64,000 nucleotides of DNA from Leifsonia sp. ku-ls (GTDB lineage: Bacteria > Actinomycetota > Actinomycetes > Actinomycetales > Microbacteriaceae): positions 186,001 to 250,000 of the forward strand of contig QKXI01000002.1 of assembly GCA_003367665.1 (NCBI GenBank), written 5' to 3'. Both the position numbers and the translations under genes were made by a program. This document shows positions 44,076 to 52,263 of this stretch, in pieces (the first letter of the stretch is position 1; each line of letters starts with the position of its first letter). The notes beneath the pieces are model-generated. The model worked only from the letters and a program-made list of their open reading frames with translations, did not search any database and was not told the origin of the DNA.

Positions 44076-46592
44076 TCAGGAGCCGGCGGGGGCGGGGGCG
44101 GGGACGGCGCCGATGGCGGCGTAGAACTCGGCGACGGCCTTGCGGTTGTAGGCGGCGTAGTCGAAGTGGCTGTCGGGGACGGCGCCGGCGAGCAAGGCGC
44201 GCATGCCCTGCGCGACGCCCTCGACGGTCTGCGGGACGACCATGCCGCTGCCGGCCGGCAACGCGTTCTTGGCCGAGGCGAACTCGACGGTCACGATCGG
44301 CAGCTGCAGCACCAGGGCCTCCAGCAGCACCATCGGCTGGCCCTCGTAGTCGCTGGAGAGCACGAAGCAGTCCGCCTTCGCCATGATCGCGTGCGGGTTG
44401 CGCTGCATCCCGGTGAGGAACACCGAGCCCTGCAGTCCGAGCGCGGCGACCTGTGCCTCCAGGGCGCCGGCGAGCGGGCCGGAGCCGACGATCACGAGGC
44501 GCGTCTTCGGGTTCTCGGCGTGCACCGCCGCGAACGCGTCGATGAGCCGCGCCTGGTTCTTCTCGGGCGACAGCCGGCCGACGTTGACGAACGTGGTGAC
44601 GTCGTCGTCGGCGAGCAGCAGCTCCGCCCAGTCCGGGATGCTGCCGGTCTCCTCGTCGAAGGTCAGCTCGTGCAGGTCGCCGGCCGCGTTCTCCAGGATG
44701 TGCTCGGCGTCGACCGTGTTGAGCGCCGAGACGAACTTCTCCGGGGCCGCGTACTCCTGGAGCGCGGCGCGGTTGATCTCGGCCAGCGTCGGAGAGACGG
44801 ACACCAGGTGGTCGTACTGTCCGTAGAGCGTGAAGATCTGGGTGAGGCTGTGCAGCATCCGCTTCTCGCCGTTCACCTCGCGGTGCGCGTCCGACGCCAG
44901 GTCGTTGTGCAGCCAGATCGCGCGCTGCGCGTCGGGCGAGTGCAGCAGCAGGGTGGCCCAGAACGGTCCGTAGCCGGAGAAGTCGACCACGTAGTCGAAC
45001 CGGCTGTCGCCGAAGCAGCGGTACCACTCGTCGTCCCACAGCCGGTTCTGCGCCGGGATGTCGGCGTGCTGGGCGATGCGTCCGCGGCGGAAGTCGAGGT
45101 GCCGGGCCAGGTGCAGCAGCTTCGCGCCGTTCATCCCGCCGACGCGCGGGAACTGGCGCACCGCGGGGTGGATCTGGCTCTGCTTGCCGATGATCACCTG
45201 CGACCGGCTCTGCGCGAAGAACGCGGAGACGTCGTAGCGGTCGTGGTCGAGGTTGTTGAGCAGGTTGAGGGCGGAGGTGGTGATGCCGTTCGGGCGCATC
45301 CCGCCGAGGTAGAGCAGGATCTTCTCGCGGCCGTCGTCGGCCAGGTCGGTGCGCAGCCGGTAGCCGTCGCGCACCCCGCGGAACACCACGTCGACGACCC
45401 GCCGCGACGCCGCGCCGTCCTCGTACGGGGTGAACCGCCGCTGCATCCCGAGGTAGCGCTCGCGCGACTCGGCCGGAAGCCGTCCGCCGTCGGCGGCGAT
45501 GGCGTGCAGCGCGTCTCCGACCTCGCGCGCCGACATGAGCACAGGGCCGGGCCACTCCTCCGGCTCGAAGTAGAGCCCGCGGGTGCCGGCGTAGTCGACG
45601 AGGTCGGGGGTGAAGAAGACGATCGGCCGGCCGGTCTGCAGGAAGTCGAAGAAGATGCTCGAGTAGTCCGAGATCAGCATGTCGGTCGCGCCGAGCACCA
45701 GGTTGGTCGGGATCTCGTTCGGCACCAGCATCCTGGCCAGCTCCGGCCGGTGCGCCGCCATCGCGTGCACGGTCTGGTGCGTCTTGAGCAGCACCGCGTA
45801 GCGGCTGGTGTCGATACGCTCCTCGATCTGGGCGATGTGGGCGAGCAGCGCGTCGAGGTCGTCCTCCGGCCGCCCGAAAATCTGGCCCTTCCAGGTCGGC
45901 GCGTACAGGATGATCTGTCGGTCGCCGAGCGGGATGCCGGCCTCCACGAGCCGCCGCCGCACCCGCTCCCGGCCGGCGTCGTCGAGGAACTGCCGGTCGA
46001 TGCGCGGGTATCCCTCCTCGACCAGGGTGCCGCGGTAGATGCCGGTCAGCTTGTAGCCGGTCTCGTACATCTGCTCGGACATGAACGGGTTGGCCGAGAG
46101 CAGGTAGTCGGCCTGCACGAAGTTGCGGATGATGTTGGCCGTGCCGAGCGCGCCGCCCTCGATGTCGTAGCCCATGCGCTTCAGCGGGGTGCCGTGCCAG
46201 GTGTTGAGGTACACCTGTCCCGGCCGCTTCGAGAAGTCGGGCGGGAAGGTCGCGTTGTTGACCAGGTACTGGCTGGTGGCGAGTGCGCGGTAGTACGCGG
46301 CGGAGCCGTAGCGGACGAAGCTGACCCGCGGGTCGCCGGCGAACTCCTCGACGGCCGAACGGTACAGCCGTAGATCGGACAGTGCCCAGATGTGCGTGAG
46401 GTGCTGCAGGTCGGGGGCGGCGAGCAGCTCGCGGAAGACGGCCTCGGGGTTGTCGAGCATCCCGTTGCCCGAGAACGACTCGTAGAGCACCGCGCCCTGC
46501 ACGATTGGCTGGCGACGCCAGTGCGCGTGGATCTCGTAGCGCGCGGCGCGCTTGGCGCGAGAGGGGAGGCGCTTCAGGCGGGAGAGTCTCAT
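44076..46592 (-). CDS. CDP-glycerol glycerophosphotransferase (TagF-like) fused to GT4 glycosyltransferase
   Basis: 838 residues from ATG 46592. Residues ~45-400 are the TagF/TagB type: YLVNNATFPPDFSKRPGQVYLNTWHGTPLKRMG, then ILYAPTWKG and SDYSSIFFDFLQTGRPIVFF. Residues ~440-830 are a GT4-type sugar transferase: FVNVGRLSPEKNQARLIDAF and AMAKADCFVLSSDYEGQPMVLLEAL. Together they could build a polyol-phosphate cell wall polymer carrying sugars. Other ATGs upstream (46640, 46655) extend the frame, but they overlap two operator-like repeats; TAAAAT 8 bases before ATG 46592 supports the shorter form. Confidence 0.88.
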   Translation of the reverse strand: MRLSRLKRLPSRAKRAARYEIHAHWRRQPIVQGAVLYESFSGNGMLDNPEAVFRELLAAPDLQHLTHIWALSDLRLYRSAVEEFAGDPRVSFVRYGSAAYYRALATSQYLVNNATFPPDFSKRPGQVYLNTWHGTPLKRMGYDIEGGALGTANIIRNFVQADYLLSANPFMSEQMYETGYKLTGIYRGTLVEEGYPRIDRQFLDDAGRERVRRRLVEAGIPLGDRQIILYAPTWKGQIFGRPEDDLDALLAHIAQIEERIDTSRYAVLLKTHQTVHAMAAHRPELARMLVPNEIPTNLVLGATDMLISDYSSIFFDFLQTGRPIVFFTPDLVDYAGTRGLYFEPEEWPGPVLMSAREVGDALHAIAADGGRLPAESRERYLGMQRRFTPYEDGAASRRVVDVVFRGVRDGYRLRTDLADDGREKILLYLGGMRPNGITTSALNLLNNLDHDRYDVSAFFAQSRSQVIIGKQSQIHPAVRQFPRVGGMNGAKLLHLARHLDFRRGRIAQHADIPAQNRLWDDEWYRCFGDSRFDYVVDFSGYGPFWATLLLHSPDAQRAIWLHNDLASDAHREVNGEKRMLHSLTQIFTLYGQYDHLVSVSPTLAEINRAALQEYAAPEKFVSALNTVDAEHILENAAGDLHELTFDEETGSIPDWAELLLADDDVTTFVNVGRLSPEKNQARLIDAFAAVHAENPKTRLVIVGSGPLAGALEAQVAALGLQGSVFLTGMQRNPHAIMAKADCFVLSSDYEGQPMVLLEALVLQLPIVTVEFASAKNALPAGSGMVVPQTVEGVAQGMRALLAGAVPDSHFDYAAYNRKAVAEFYAAIGAVPAPAPAGS

Positions 46593-46606
46593 CACCGCCG
46601 ATTTTA

Positions 46607-46640
46607 TGAGAGCGGCATAACGGTCACCTGAGAGCGGCAT
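46607..46640 (-). promoter_or_regulatory. 12-bp direct repeats upstream of the TagF-like gene
   Basis: TGAGAGCGGCAT occurs at 46607-46618 and again at 46629-46640, 22 bp apart (two helical turns). On the minus strand they read ATGCCGCTCTCA and lie directly upstream of a TAAAAT hexamer (46601-46606). Probable operator; the MarR gene next door is a candidate binder. Confidence 0.5.
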
Positions 46641-46661
46641 GTGGCCGGGCTCCATGCCGGA

Positions 46662-47165
46662 TCACGGTCCCGCGTCGAACCCCAGGCTCAGCTTCCGCAG
46701 CAGGCCGGCGAGCCGCTCCGCCTCGGCGGCGGAGAGGCCGTCGAGCAGCTCGGCCTCGGCGTCCACGAGGCGTGTGATCGCAGCATCCACCCGGGTCAGT
46801 CCCTGCGCGGTCATCTGCACCAGGATGCCGCGGCCGTCGTTGGGGTCGGTGCGGCGCTCGACCAGCCCGCGCGCGACCAGCCGGTCGATGCGGTTGGTCA
46901 TGGTGCCGGACGAGACGAGGGTCTGCTGCAGCAGCGACTTCGGGCTCAGCTGGTAGGGCGCCCCGGCGCGGCGGAGCGCGGCGAGCACGTCGAACTCCCA
47001 GGAGTCCAGGTCGGAGCGCTCGAACGCGCCGCGGCGGGCCCGGTCGAGGTGACGGGAGAGCCGGTCCACCCGGGAGAGCACCTGCAGCGGTGCGAAGTCG
47101 AGGTCGGGCCGCTCGCGCAGCCAGGCGTCCACGATGCGGTCCACCTCGTCACGTGCGTCGGCCAT
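46662..47165 (-). CDS. MarR family transcriptional regulator
   Basis: 167 residues. The winged helix is at about 50-115: EFDVLAALRRAGAPYQLSPKSLLQQTLVSSGTMTNRIDRLVARGLVERRTDPNDGRGILVQMTAQG, with the DxRG wing (DPNDGR). The N-terminal helix (RDEVDRIVDAWLRERPDLD) is longer than in the basic family. The gene lies 70 bp upstream of the TagF-like gene on the same strand. ATG 47165 is 6 bases after TAGCAT. Confidence 0.92.
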   Translation of the reverse strand: MADARDEVDRIVDAWLRERPDLDFAPLQVLSRVDRLSRHLDRARRGAFERSDLDSWEFDVLAALRRAGAPYQLSPKSLLQQTLVSSGTMTNRIDRLVARGLVERRTDPNDGRGILVQMTAQGLTRVDAAITRLVDAEAELLDGLSAAEAERLAGLLRKLSLGFDAGP

Positions 47166-47171
47166 GGTCCC

Positions 47172-47177
47172 ATGCTA
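47172..47177 (-). promoter_or_regulatory. -10 hexamer TAGCAT, leaderless start at 47165
   Basis: On the minus strand TAGCAT precedes the marR-type ATG by 6 bases. Confidence 0.5.
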
Positions 47178-47233
47178 TGCGGGGCTCCGCCCCGGACGCG
47201 TCTGGCAGACTGTCACCTGCGCGAAGCGCGCGT

Positions 47234-47305
47234 TCCGCCTTGGTGTAATGGCAGCACGACAGCCTTTGGAGCTGTGAGGTCCAGGTTCGAGTCCTGGAGG
47301 CGGAG
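47234..47305 (+). tRNA. trnQ: tRNA-Gln (anticodon TTG)
   Basis: The acceptor stem TCCGCCT (47234-47240) pairs with AGGCGGA (47298-47304), followed by discriminator G. The D arm contains GGTGTAATGGCAGC, the anticodon stem ACAGC/GCTGT encloses loop CTTTGGA with anticodon TTG, and the T arm CCAGG/CCTGG encloses TTCGAGT. CCA is not encoded. It lies 31 bp before glmU, as in other actinobacteria. Confidence 0.95.
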
Positions 47306-47336
47306 CGTTCCGACACGCCCCGATCCCTGGAGGGAC

Positions 47337-48779
47337 ATGACCGACCAGAATCTCGCCATCGTCGTGCTCGCGGCGGGCCAGGGCACGCGGATGAAGTCCG
47401 CCACCCCGAAGCTGCTGCACCCGCTCGGCGGTCTGCCGATCGTGTCCCACGTGCTCGCCACGGCGCGCGAGCTGGACGCGGCGCACGTCGTCGCCGTCGT
47501 GCGGCACGAGCGCGACCGGCTCGCCGAGGTGATCGAGGCCGACCTGCCGGAGGCCGTGATCGTCGACCAGGACGAGGTGCCGGGCACCGGTCGGGCCGTC
47601 GAGCAGGCCATCGAGGCGCTGCCGGAGGACTTCTCCGGAGACGTGCTCGTCGTGAACGGCGACGTCCCCCTGCTCGACGCGGCGACGCTGCGCGAGCTGA
47701 TCGCGACGCACCGCTCGGGCGAGGCGGCGGCGACCATCCTGTCGTCGTTCCCCGCCGACGCCACCGGGTACGGCCGCATCGTGCGCACGCCGGAGGGGCA
47801 CCTCGACCGCATCGTGGAGCACAAGGACGCGACGGAGGACGAGCGCGCGATCGGCGAGATCAACGCGGGCATCTACCTGTTCGGCCTAGCCGCGCTGCGC
47901 GACAAGCTGGCACTCGTCTCCACCGACAACGCGCAGGGCGAGAAGTACCTGACCGACGTGATCGGCCTGCTGCGCGAGGCGGGCTTCGATGTGGACGCGC
48001 TCCCGGTCGCCGAGTCGTGGCTCGTGGAGGGCATCAACGACCGCGCGCAGCTCAGCGACGCGGCCGCGAAACTGAACGCGCTCCTCGTGCGCACCTGGCA
48101 GCTCGCCGGCGTCACGGTCCAGGACCCGGCGACGACGTGGATCGACGTGAAGACGAAGCTGGCGCCCGACGTCACCCTGCTGCCCGGCACGCAGCTGCGC
48201 GGCGCCACCGTGGTCGAGACCGGCGCCACCATCGGCCCGGACACCACGCTCGTCGACACCGAGGTGGGCGAGGGCGCGACCGTCACCCGCACCGACGCCA
48301 CTCTCGCGGTCATCGGCGCCGACGCCACGGTCGGCCCGTTCGCCTACCTGCGCCCCGGGACGGTGCTCGGCGCCAAGGGCAAGATCGGCACCTTCACCGA
48401 GACCAAGAACGCGGTCATCGGCGAGGGCACGAAGCTCGCGCACTTCAACTACGTCGGCGACGCCGAGGTGGGGGAGAAGGGCAACCTCGGCGCCGGCGTC
48501 ATCACCGCCAACTACGACGGCGTGAACAAGCACCGCACCGTGATCGGCTCGCACGTGCGGATCAGCACGAACACGGTCCTCGTCGCGCCGGTTAGGATAG
48601 GGGACGGAGCGTACACCGGCGCCGGAACGGTCGTCCGCAAGGACGTCCCGGCGGGCTCGCTGGCCATCACCGTCGCTCCGCAACGCAATATCGAAGGCTG
48701 GGTCGCACAGAAGCGGCCGGGCACGGACGCCGACAGGGCCGCCAGAGAGAGCGGCGCTGCGGAAGAGAGCGGAGAGTAA
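47337..48779 (+). CDS. glmU: bifunctional UDP-N-acetylglucosamine pyrophosphorylase / glucosamine-1-phosphate acetyltransferase
   Basis: 480 residues. The N-terminal uridyltransferase starts with VVLAAGQGTRMKSATPKLLHPLGG; DEVPGTGRAVEQAIEAL and NGDVPLLDAATL bind UTP and metal. From about residue 250 the left-handed beta-helix acetyltransferase begins, with GPFAYLRPGTVLGAKGKIGTFTETKNAVIGEGTKLAHFNYVGDAEVGEKGNLGAGVITANYDG as the acetyl-CoA and trimer region. It makes UDP-GlcNAc for cell wall synthesis. GGAGGG close before ATG 47337 is a good ribosome-binding site. prs follows with no gap. Confidence 0.97.
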   Translation: MTDQNLAIVVLAAGQGTRMKSATPKLLHPLGGLPIVSHVLATARELDAAHVVAVVRHERDRLAEVIEADLPEAVIVDQDEVPGTGRAVEQAIEALPEDFSGDVLVVNGDVPLLDAATLRELIATHRSGEAAATILSSFPADATGYGRIVRTPEGHLDRIVEHKDATEDERAIGEINAGIYLFGLAALRDKLALVSTDNAQGEKYLTDVIGLLREAGFDVDALPVAESWLVEGINDRAQLSDAAAKLNALLVRTWQLAGVTVQDPATTWIDVKTKLAPDVTLLPGTQLRGATVVETGATIGPDTTLVDTEVGEGATVTRTDATLAVIGADATVGPFAYLRPGTVLGAKGKIGTFTETKNAVIGEGTKLAHFNYVGDAEVGEKGNLGAGVITANYDGVNKHRTVIGSHVRISTNTVLVAPVRIGDGAYTGAGTVVRKDVPAGSLAITVAPQRNIEGWVAQKRPGTDADRAARESGAAEESGE

Positions 48780-49757
48780 GTGTCAGGGATCACCGCGACC
48801 GGCCAGAAACGTCTCGTCCTGATCTCCGGTCGCGCGCATCCCCAGCTCGCCCAGGAGATCGCCGAGTCCCTCGGCAGCGAGCTCGTCCCGACGGACGCCC
48901 GCACCTTCGCCAACGGCGAGATCTACGCCCGGTTCGACGAGAGCGTTCGCGGCTCGGACGCGTTCGTCATCCAGTCGCACACCTCGCCGATCAACGAGTG
49001 GCTCATGGAGCAGCTCATCATGGTGGACGCACTGAAGCGCGCCTCCGCGAAGCGCATCACCGTCGTCGCCCCGTTCTACCCCTACGCCCGCCAGGACAAG
49101 AAGGGCCGCGGCCGCGAGCCGATCTCCGCCCGTCTCGTCGCCGACCTGTTCAAGGCGGCCGGCGCCGACCGCATCATGTCGGTCGACCTGCACGCCGCGC
49201 AGATCCAGGGCTTCTTCGACGGACCGGTCGACCACCTGTTCGCGATGCCGGTGCTGCTGGAGCACATGCGCCGAGAGCTCGACCCCGAGACCCTGACCGT
49301 CGTCTCGCCCGACATGGGCCGCGTCCGCGTCGCCGACATCTGGAGCGACAAGCTGGGCGCGCCGCTCGCGATCATCCACAAGCGACGCGACCCGCTGGTG
49401 CCGAACCAGGTGTCGGTGCACGAGATCGTCGGCGACGTGAAGGGGCGCGTGTGCCTGCTCGTCGACGACCTGATCGACACCGGCCGCACCATCGTGAAGG
49501 CGGCGGAGGCTCTCAAGGCGAACGGCGCGACCGGCGTCGTGGTCGCGGCGACGCACGCGGTGTTCAGCGACCCGGCGGTGGAGCTGCTGCAGAGCGAGGT
49601 CATCGACTCGGTGGTCGTGACCGACACGCTGCCGCTGCCGGAGCACAAGCGCTGGGACAAGCTGACCGTGCTGCCGATCGCGCCGCTGCTGGCGAACGCC
49701 ATACGCGAGGTCTTCACCGACGGCTCGGTGACGTCGATGTTCGACGGGGCCGCGTAG
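48780..49757 (+). CDS. prs: ribose-phosphate diphosphokinase
   Basis: 325 residues. FANGEIYARFDESVRGSDAFVIQ, the flexible-loop region YARQDKKGRGREPISARLVADL, DLHAAQIQGFFDGPVDHL and the PRPP-binding VCLLVDDLIDTGRTIVKAA are all present. It makes PRPP for nucleotides, His and Trp. GTG 48780 directly follows the glmU stop, with GGAGA before it, so the two form an operon. Its last 44 bases overlap, tail to tail, the end of the glycosyltransferase gene. Confidence 0.97.
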   Translation: MSGITATGQKRLVLISGRAHPQLAQEIAESLGSELVPTDARTFANGEIYARFDESVRGSDAFVIQSHTSPINEWLMEQLIMVDALKRASAKRITVVAPFYPYARQDKKGRGREPISARLVADLFKAAGADRIMSVDLHAAQIQGFFDGPVDHLFAMPVLLEHMRRELDPETLTVVSPDMGRVRVADIWSDKLGAPLAIIHKRRDPLVPNQVSVHEIVGDVKGRVCLLVDDLIDTGRTIVKAAEALKANGATGVVVAATHAVFSDPAVELLQSEVIDSVVVTDTLPLPEHKRWDKLTVLPIAPLLANAIREVFTDGSVTSMFDGAA

Positions 49758-51078
49758 CCTCCTCGGCCTCGGCCTCGGTCGCCGGGCCGCCCACCGTCTC
49801 CCGCACCGCACGCTCGACGCCGTCGAGCCCGGAGGAGGAGCGGATCGCGCGGCCGATGCGCGCGCTGCGCTCCGCGTAGCCGGGGTCGTCGAGCACCGTT
49901 CGTACGGCGCGCGCGATCGCGGCCGCGTCCGGCCGGTTGGTCCGGAGGCTCACGCCGACACCCGACCAGGCGACGCGCGCCGACACCTCGGTCTTGTCCT
50001 CGGTCGTGCCGGCGACGACCACCGGCACCCCGTGCTCCATGGCGTAGTGGATGCCGCCGTAGCCGCCGTTGGTGACGTACACCGCCGTGCGCGGCAGCAG
50101 CCGGTCGTACGGCAGGTACGGCGCGACGCGCGCGTTGGCCGGCAGCACGGCGTCCAGCTCCGCCACGGGTCGACCGCCCGTGCTCGCCACCACCCAGACG
50201 TCCGCGTCCGCCAGCGCGCGGATGGTCGGCAGCACGAGGTCGCCGAAGTCCCGGTTCGCGACCGTGCCCTGCGTGACGTGCACGACCGGCCGGCCGTCGT
50301 CGAGGTCGGACCACCAGGCGGGGAGCGGCGTCTCGGAGGCCTGGGTGCGCGACACCGGGCCGACGAAGTGCACCGGGACGCGCACATCCGCCCGCGGGTA
50401 CTCGAACTCGGGCACGGTGAACTGGATGACGCCGTCGGCGTGCGAGGGCCAGTCCAGGACGAAGCCCGGCAGCCCCGTGCCCGCCTCCGCGCCGACCCGG
50501 ACGGCGGCGCGCTGCACCGGGGCGAAGACGACCTTTTCGGCGACGGCGGTGAGCGCCGCGTTGCGGAGCCGACCGACCCGTCCCGGCCGGGGCGGGACGC
50601 CGAGCCCGAACGGCGCCGTGTCCCGGCTCTTCAGGCCGAGCGGGACGATCCCGAGGTTGAGCAGGGCCGGGCGTTCGGAGCGCGGCCGGCCCGCGAGGAG
50701 GGCGGCGCCGAGGAAGAGGCTCTCGGCGAGCACGGCGTCGAGGCCGAGCCGGCCGGCCACGGCGTCCATCGCCACCAGCTGGGCGCGCGCCGGCCGCAGG
50801 AAGATCTCCGTCATGTCGTAGCGGATGCCGGCAGGACCGGTCAGGCCGACCCGGCCGGGGAAGGCGGCGTCCATGTCGGTGTCGTCGTAGTCGGCTTCGG
50901 CGGGCAGCCGCAGCACCTCCGCGCCGGTCGCGGCGGCGCGGTCGAGGTAGCGCTCGCCGGTGAGGAAGTGGACGCGGTGGCCGCGCTCCACGAGCGCCCG
51001 GCTCACGGCGAGCAGGGGCGTGACGTGGCCGTGCACGGGCGTGCTGCACAGCAGGATGTCGAGCGGGCGACGGGGCAT
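49714..51078 (-). CDS. UDP-glycosyltransferase, macrolide glycosyltransferase-like (GT1)
   Basis: 454 residues. The N-terminal acceptor domain starts DILLCSTPVHGHVTPLLAVSRALVERGHRV, with the His of HGHVTP as the likely base. The C-terminal donor domain has PVVHVTQGTVANRDFGDLVLPTIRAL and YVTNGGYGGIHYAMEHGVPVVVAG, close to the NGG/HGG PSPG motif of macrolide transferases. Acceptor unknown; glycosylation of a foreign macrolide or of a lipid are both possible. AGAGG lies 5 bases before ATG 51078. Divergent from a TetR regulator with an operator-like repeat between, and its 3' end overlaps prs by 44 bp. Confidence 0.9.
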   Translation of the reverse strand: MPRRPLDILLCSTPVHGHVTPLLAVSRALVERGHRVHFLTGERYLDRAAATGAEVLRLPAEADYDDTDMDAAFPGRVGLTGPAGIRYDMTEIFLRPARAQLVAMDAVAGRLGLDAVLAESLFLGAALLAGRPRSERPALLNLGIVPLGLKSRDTAPFGLGVPPRPGRVGRLRNAALTAVAEKVVFAPVQRAAVRVGAEAGTGLPGFVLDWPSHADGVIQFTVPEFEYPRADVRVPVHFVGPVSRTQASETPLPAWWSDLDDGRPVVHVTQGTVANRDFGDLVLPTIRALADADVWVVASTGGRPVAELDAVLPANARVAPYLPYDRLLPRTAVYVTNGGYGGIHYAMEHGVPVVVAGTTEDKTEVSARVAWSGVGVSLRTNRPDAAAIARAVRTVLDDPGYAERSARIGRAIRSSSGLDGVERAVRETVGGPATEAEAEEATRPRRTSTSPSRR

Positions 51079-51118
51079 GGTGGCCTCTTTCGGGTAGAGT
51101 CGAATAAACGTCAACAGT

Positions 51119-51145
51119 ATTCACTACACACGAAGGGTAGTCAAT
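51119..51145. promoter_or_regulatory. inverted-repeat operator between glycosyltransferase and TetR genes
   Basis: ATTCACTAC (51119-51127) and GTAGTCAAT (51137-51145) are inverted copies (8 of 9) with a 9-bp spacer. The site ends just before the TetR GTG and lies in the divergent intergenic region, the standard position for a TetR autoregulatory operator. Confidence 0.6.
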
Positions 51146-51146
51146 A

Positions 51147-51800
51147 GTGGCCGCGACCCGTCCGTACCGTTCGACGCTCCGGCAGGAGCACGCCCGGCAG
51201 ACCCGCCGCCGCATCCTGGAGGCCGCCGCGGCGGTGTTCTCGGCCCGCGGCTACGCGAGCGCCTCGCTCGCCGACATCGCCGCCTCCGCCGGGGTCTCGG
51301 TGGAGAGCGTCAAGGTGCACGGCCCGAAGCGGGCGCTGCTGCTCGCGGCCTTCGAGCTGACCTTCGGCGGGGAGGCGGGCGAGTCGTCGCTCACCGAGCG
51401 TCCCGAGATCGCGGCCATCGCGGCCCTCGACGACCCCGACCGGATGCTCGCGGAGCTCGTGCCCTTCATCGCCGCCGCGAACGCACGCACGTCCGGACTC
51501 TGGGCGACCTTCACCGAGGCCGCCCGGGACGACGCCGAGGTGGGCGCGGTGCTCGCGGGACTGCTCGAGCGCCGCCACGCCGACTACGCGGCGCTGGTGG
51601 AGCTGCTCGCGGAGCGCGGCGCCCCGTCGCTCGGCCGGCTCGACGCGGCCGGCCGGCGCGAGCTCGCCGACGCCCTCTCCTTCGTCATGTCGCCGGAGGG
51701 CCACCAGCAGCTCGTCGGCGAGAGCGGCTGGAGCGTCGAGCGGTACACGGTCTGGCTGCTGGGCGCGGTGCGGACGCTGGTCTCGACCGCGGGCGACTGA
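51147..51800 (+). CDS. TetR family transcriptional regulator
   Basis: 217 residues. The DNA-binding domain is residues ~14-62: HARQTRRRILEAAAAVFSARGYASASLADIAASAGVSVESVKVHGPKRALLLAAFE, with the recognition helix around SVESVKVHGPK. The C-terminal ligand domain is all-helical. GAAGGG with a 9-base spacer precedes GTG 51147. Divergent from the glycosyltransferase and probably its repressor, with the substrate of the transferase as a possible ligand. Confidence 0.92.
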   Translation: MAATRPYRSTLRQEHARQTRRRILEAAAAVFSARGYASASLADIAASAGVSVESVKVHGPKRALLLAAFELTFGGEAGESSLTERPEIAAIAALDDPDRMLAELVPFIAAANARTSGLWATFTEAARDDAEVGAVLAGLLERRHADYAALVELLAERGAPSLGRLDAAGRRELADALSFVMSPEGHQQLVGESGWSVERYTVWLLGAVRTLVSTAGD

Positions 51801-51815
51801 CCGTGCCGTGCCGGC

Positions 51816-52169
51816 TCAGGGCAGCCGGTGCGGCGCCGACGGGATGAGTCCCAGCGGTGCGACCCACGTCGCGTCGCCCTCGGTGTTGAGCGCGTAGCAC
51901 TGCCATCCCGGGCCGAGCGGGCCGAAGAGCTCGAAGCGCGCCGAGGCTCCCTGCGACTCCGGCTCGTAGTGGCGGCTGTAGACGCCGCAGGTGTAGTCGG
52001 CCGTCTGCGTCTGGATGCTCACGGTGAGCAGCACGCCGGGCAGCACGAGCGCGGTCAGCGCGACGAACACGAACACCCGGCTGGCGACCGTCATCGTGCG
52101 CCCGCGCAGCGGTCGCCCGTCGTCGAGCGGCTCGTACCCCGCCAGCTCGGGGTGGTCCTCGTAGCTCAC
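51816..52169 (-). CDS. membrane-anchored hypothetical protein
   Basis: 117 residues. An acidic N-terminal cytoplasmic part (SYEDHPELAGYEPLDDGRPLRG) is followed by one transmembrane helix (VFVFVALTALVLPGVLLTVSI) at about 34-55 and an extracytoplasmic domain with two cysteines (DYTCGVYSRH, GWQCYALNT) that could form a disulfide. No family recognised. GTG 52169 has AGGA 7 bases upstream. Palindrome D lies upstream. Confidence 0.7.
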   Translation of the reverse strand: MSYEDHPELAGYEPLDDGRPLRGRTMTVASRVFVFVALTALVLPGVLLTVSIQTQTADYTCGVYSRHYEPESQGASARFELFGPLGPGWQCYALNTEGDATWVAPLGLIPSAPHRLP

Positions 52170-52192
52170 CCCACCATCCTCTCTCGCCCTAG

Positions 52193-52258
52193 CCGTCGAG
52201 TACACAAAAAGTGCACGCCGATCGCGTGATCGGCGTGCACTCTTCGCGGACTCGGCGG
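52193..52258. repeat. intergenic palindrome D
   Basis: GTGCACGCCGATC (52211-52223) pairs perfectly with GATCGGCGTGCAC (52228-52240) around GCGT; the outer arms CCGTCGAGTACAC and the region 52241-52258 pair imperfectly. Its right arm matches that of palindrome B at 24 of 26 bases. It lies downstream of gnd and may terminate it. Confidence 0.8.
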
Positions 52259-52263
52259 TGGGG

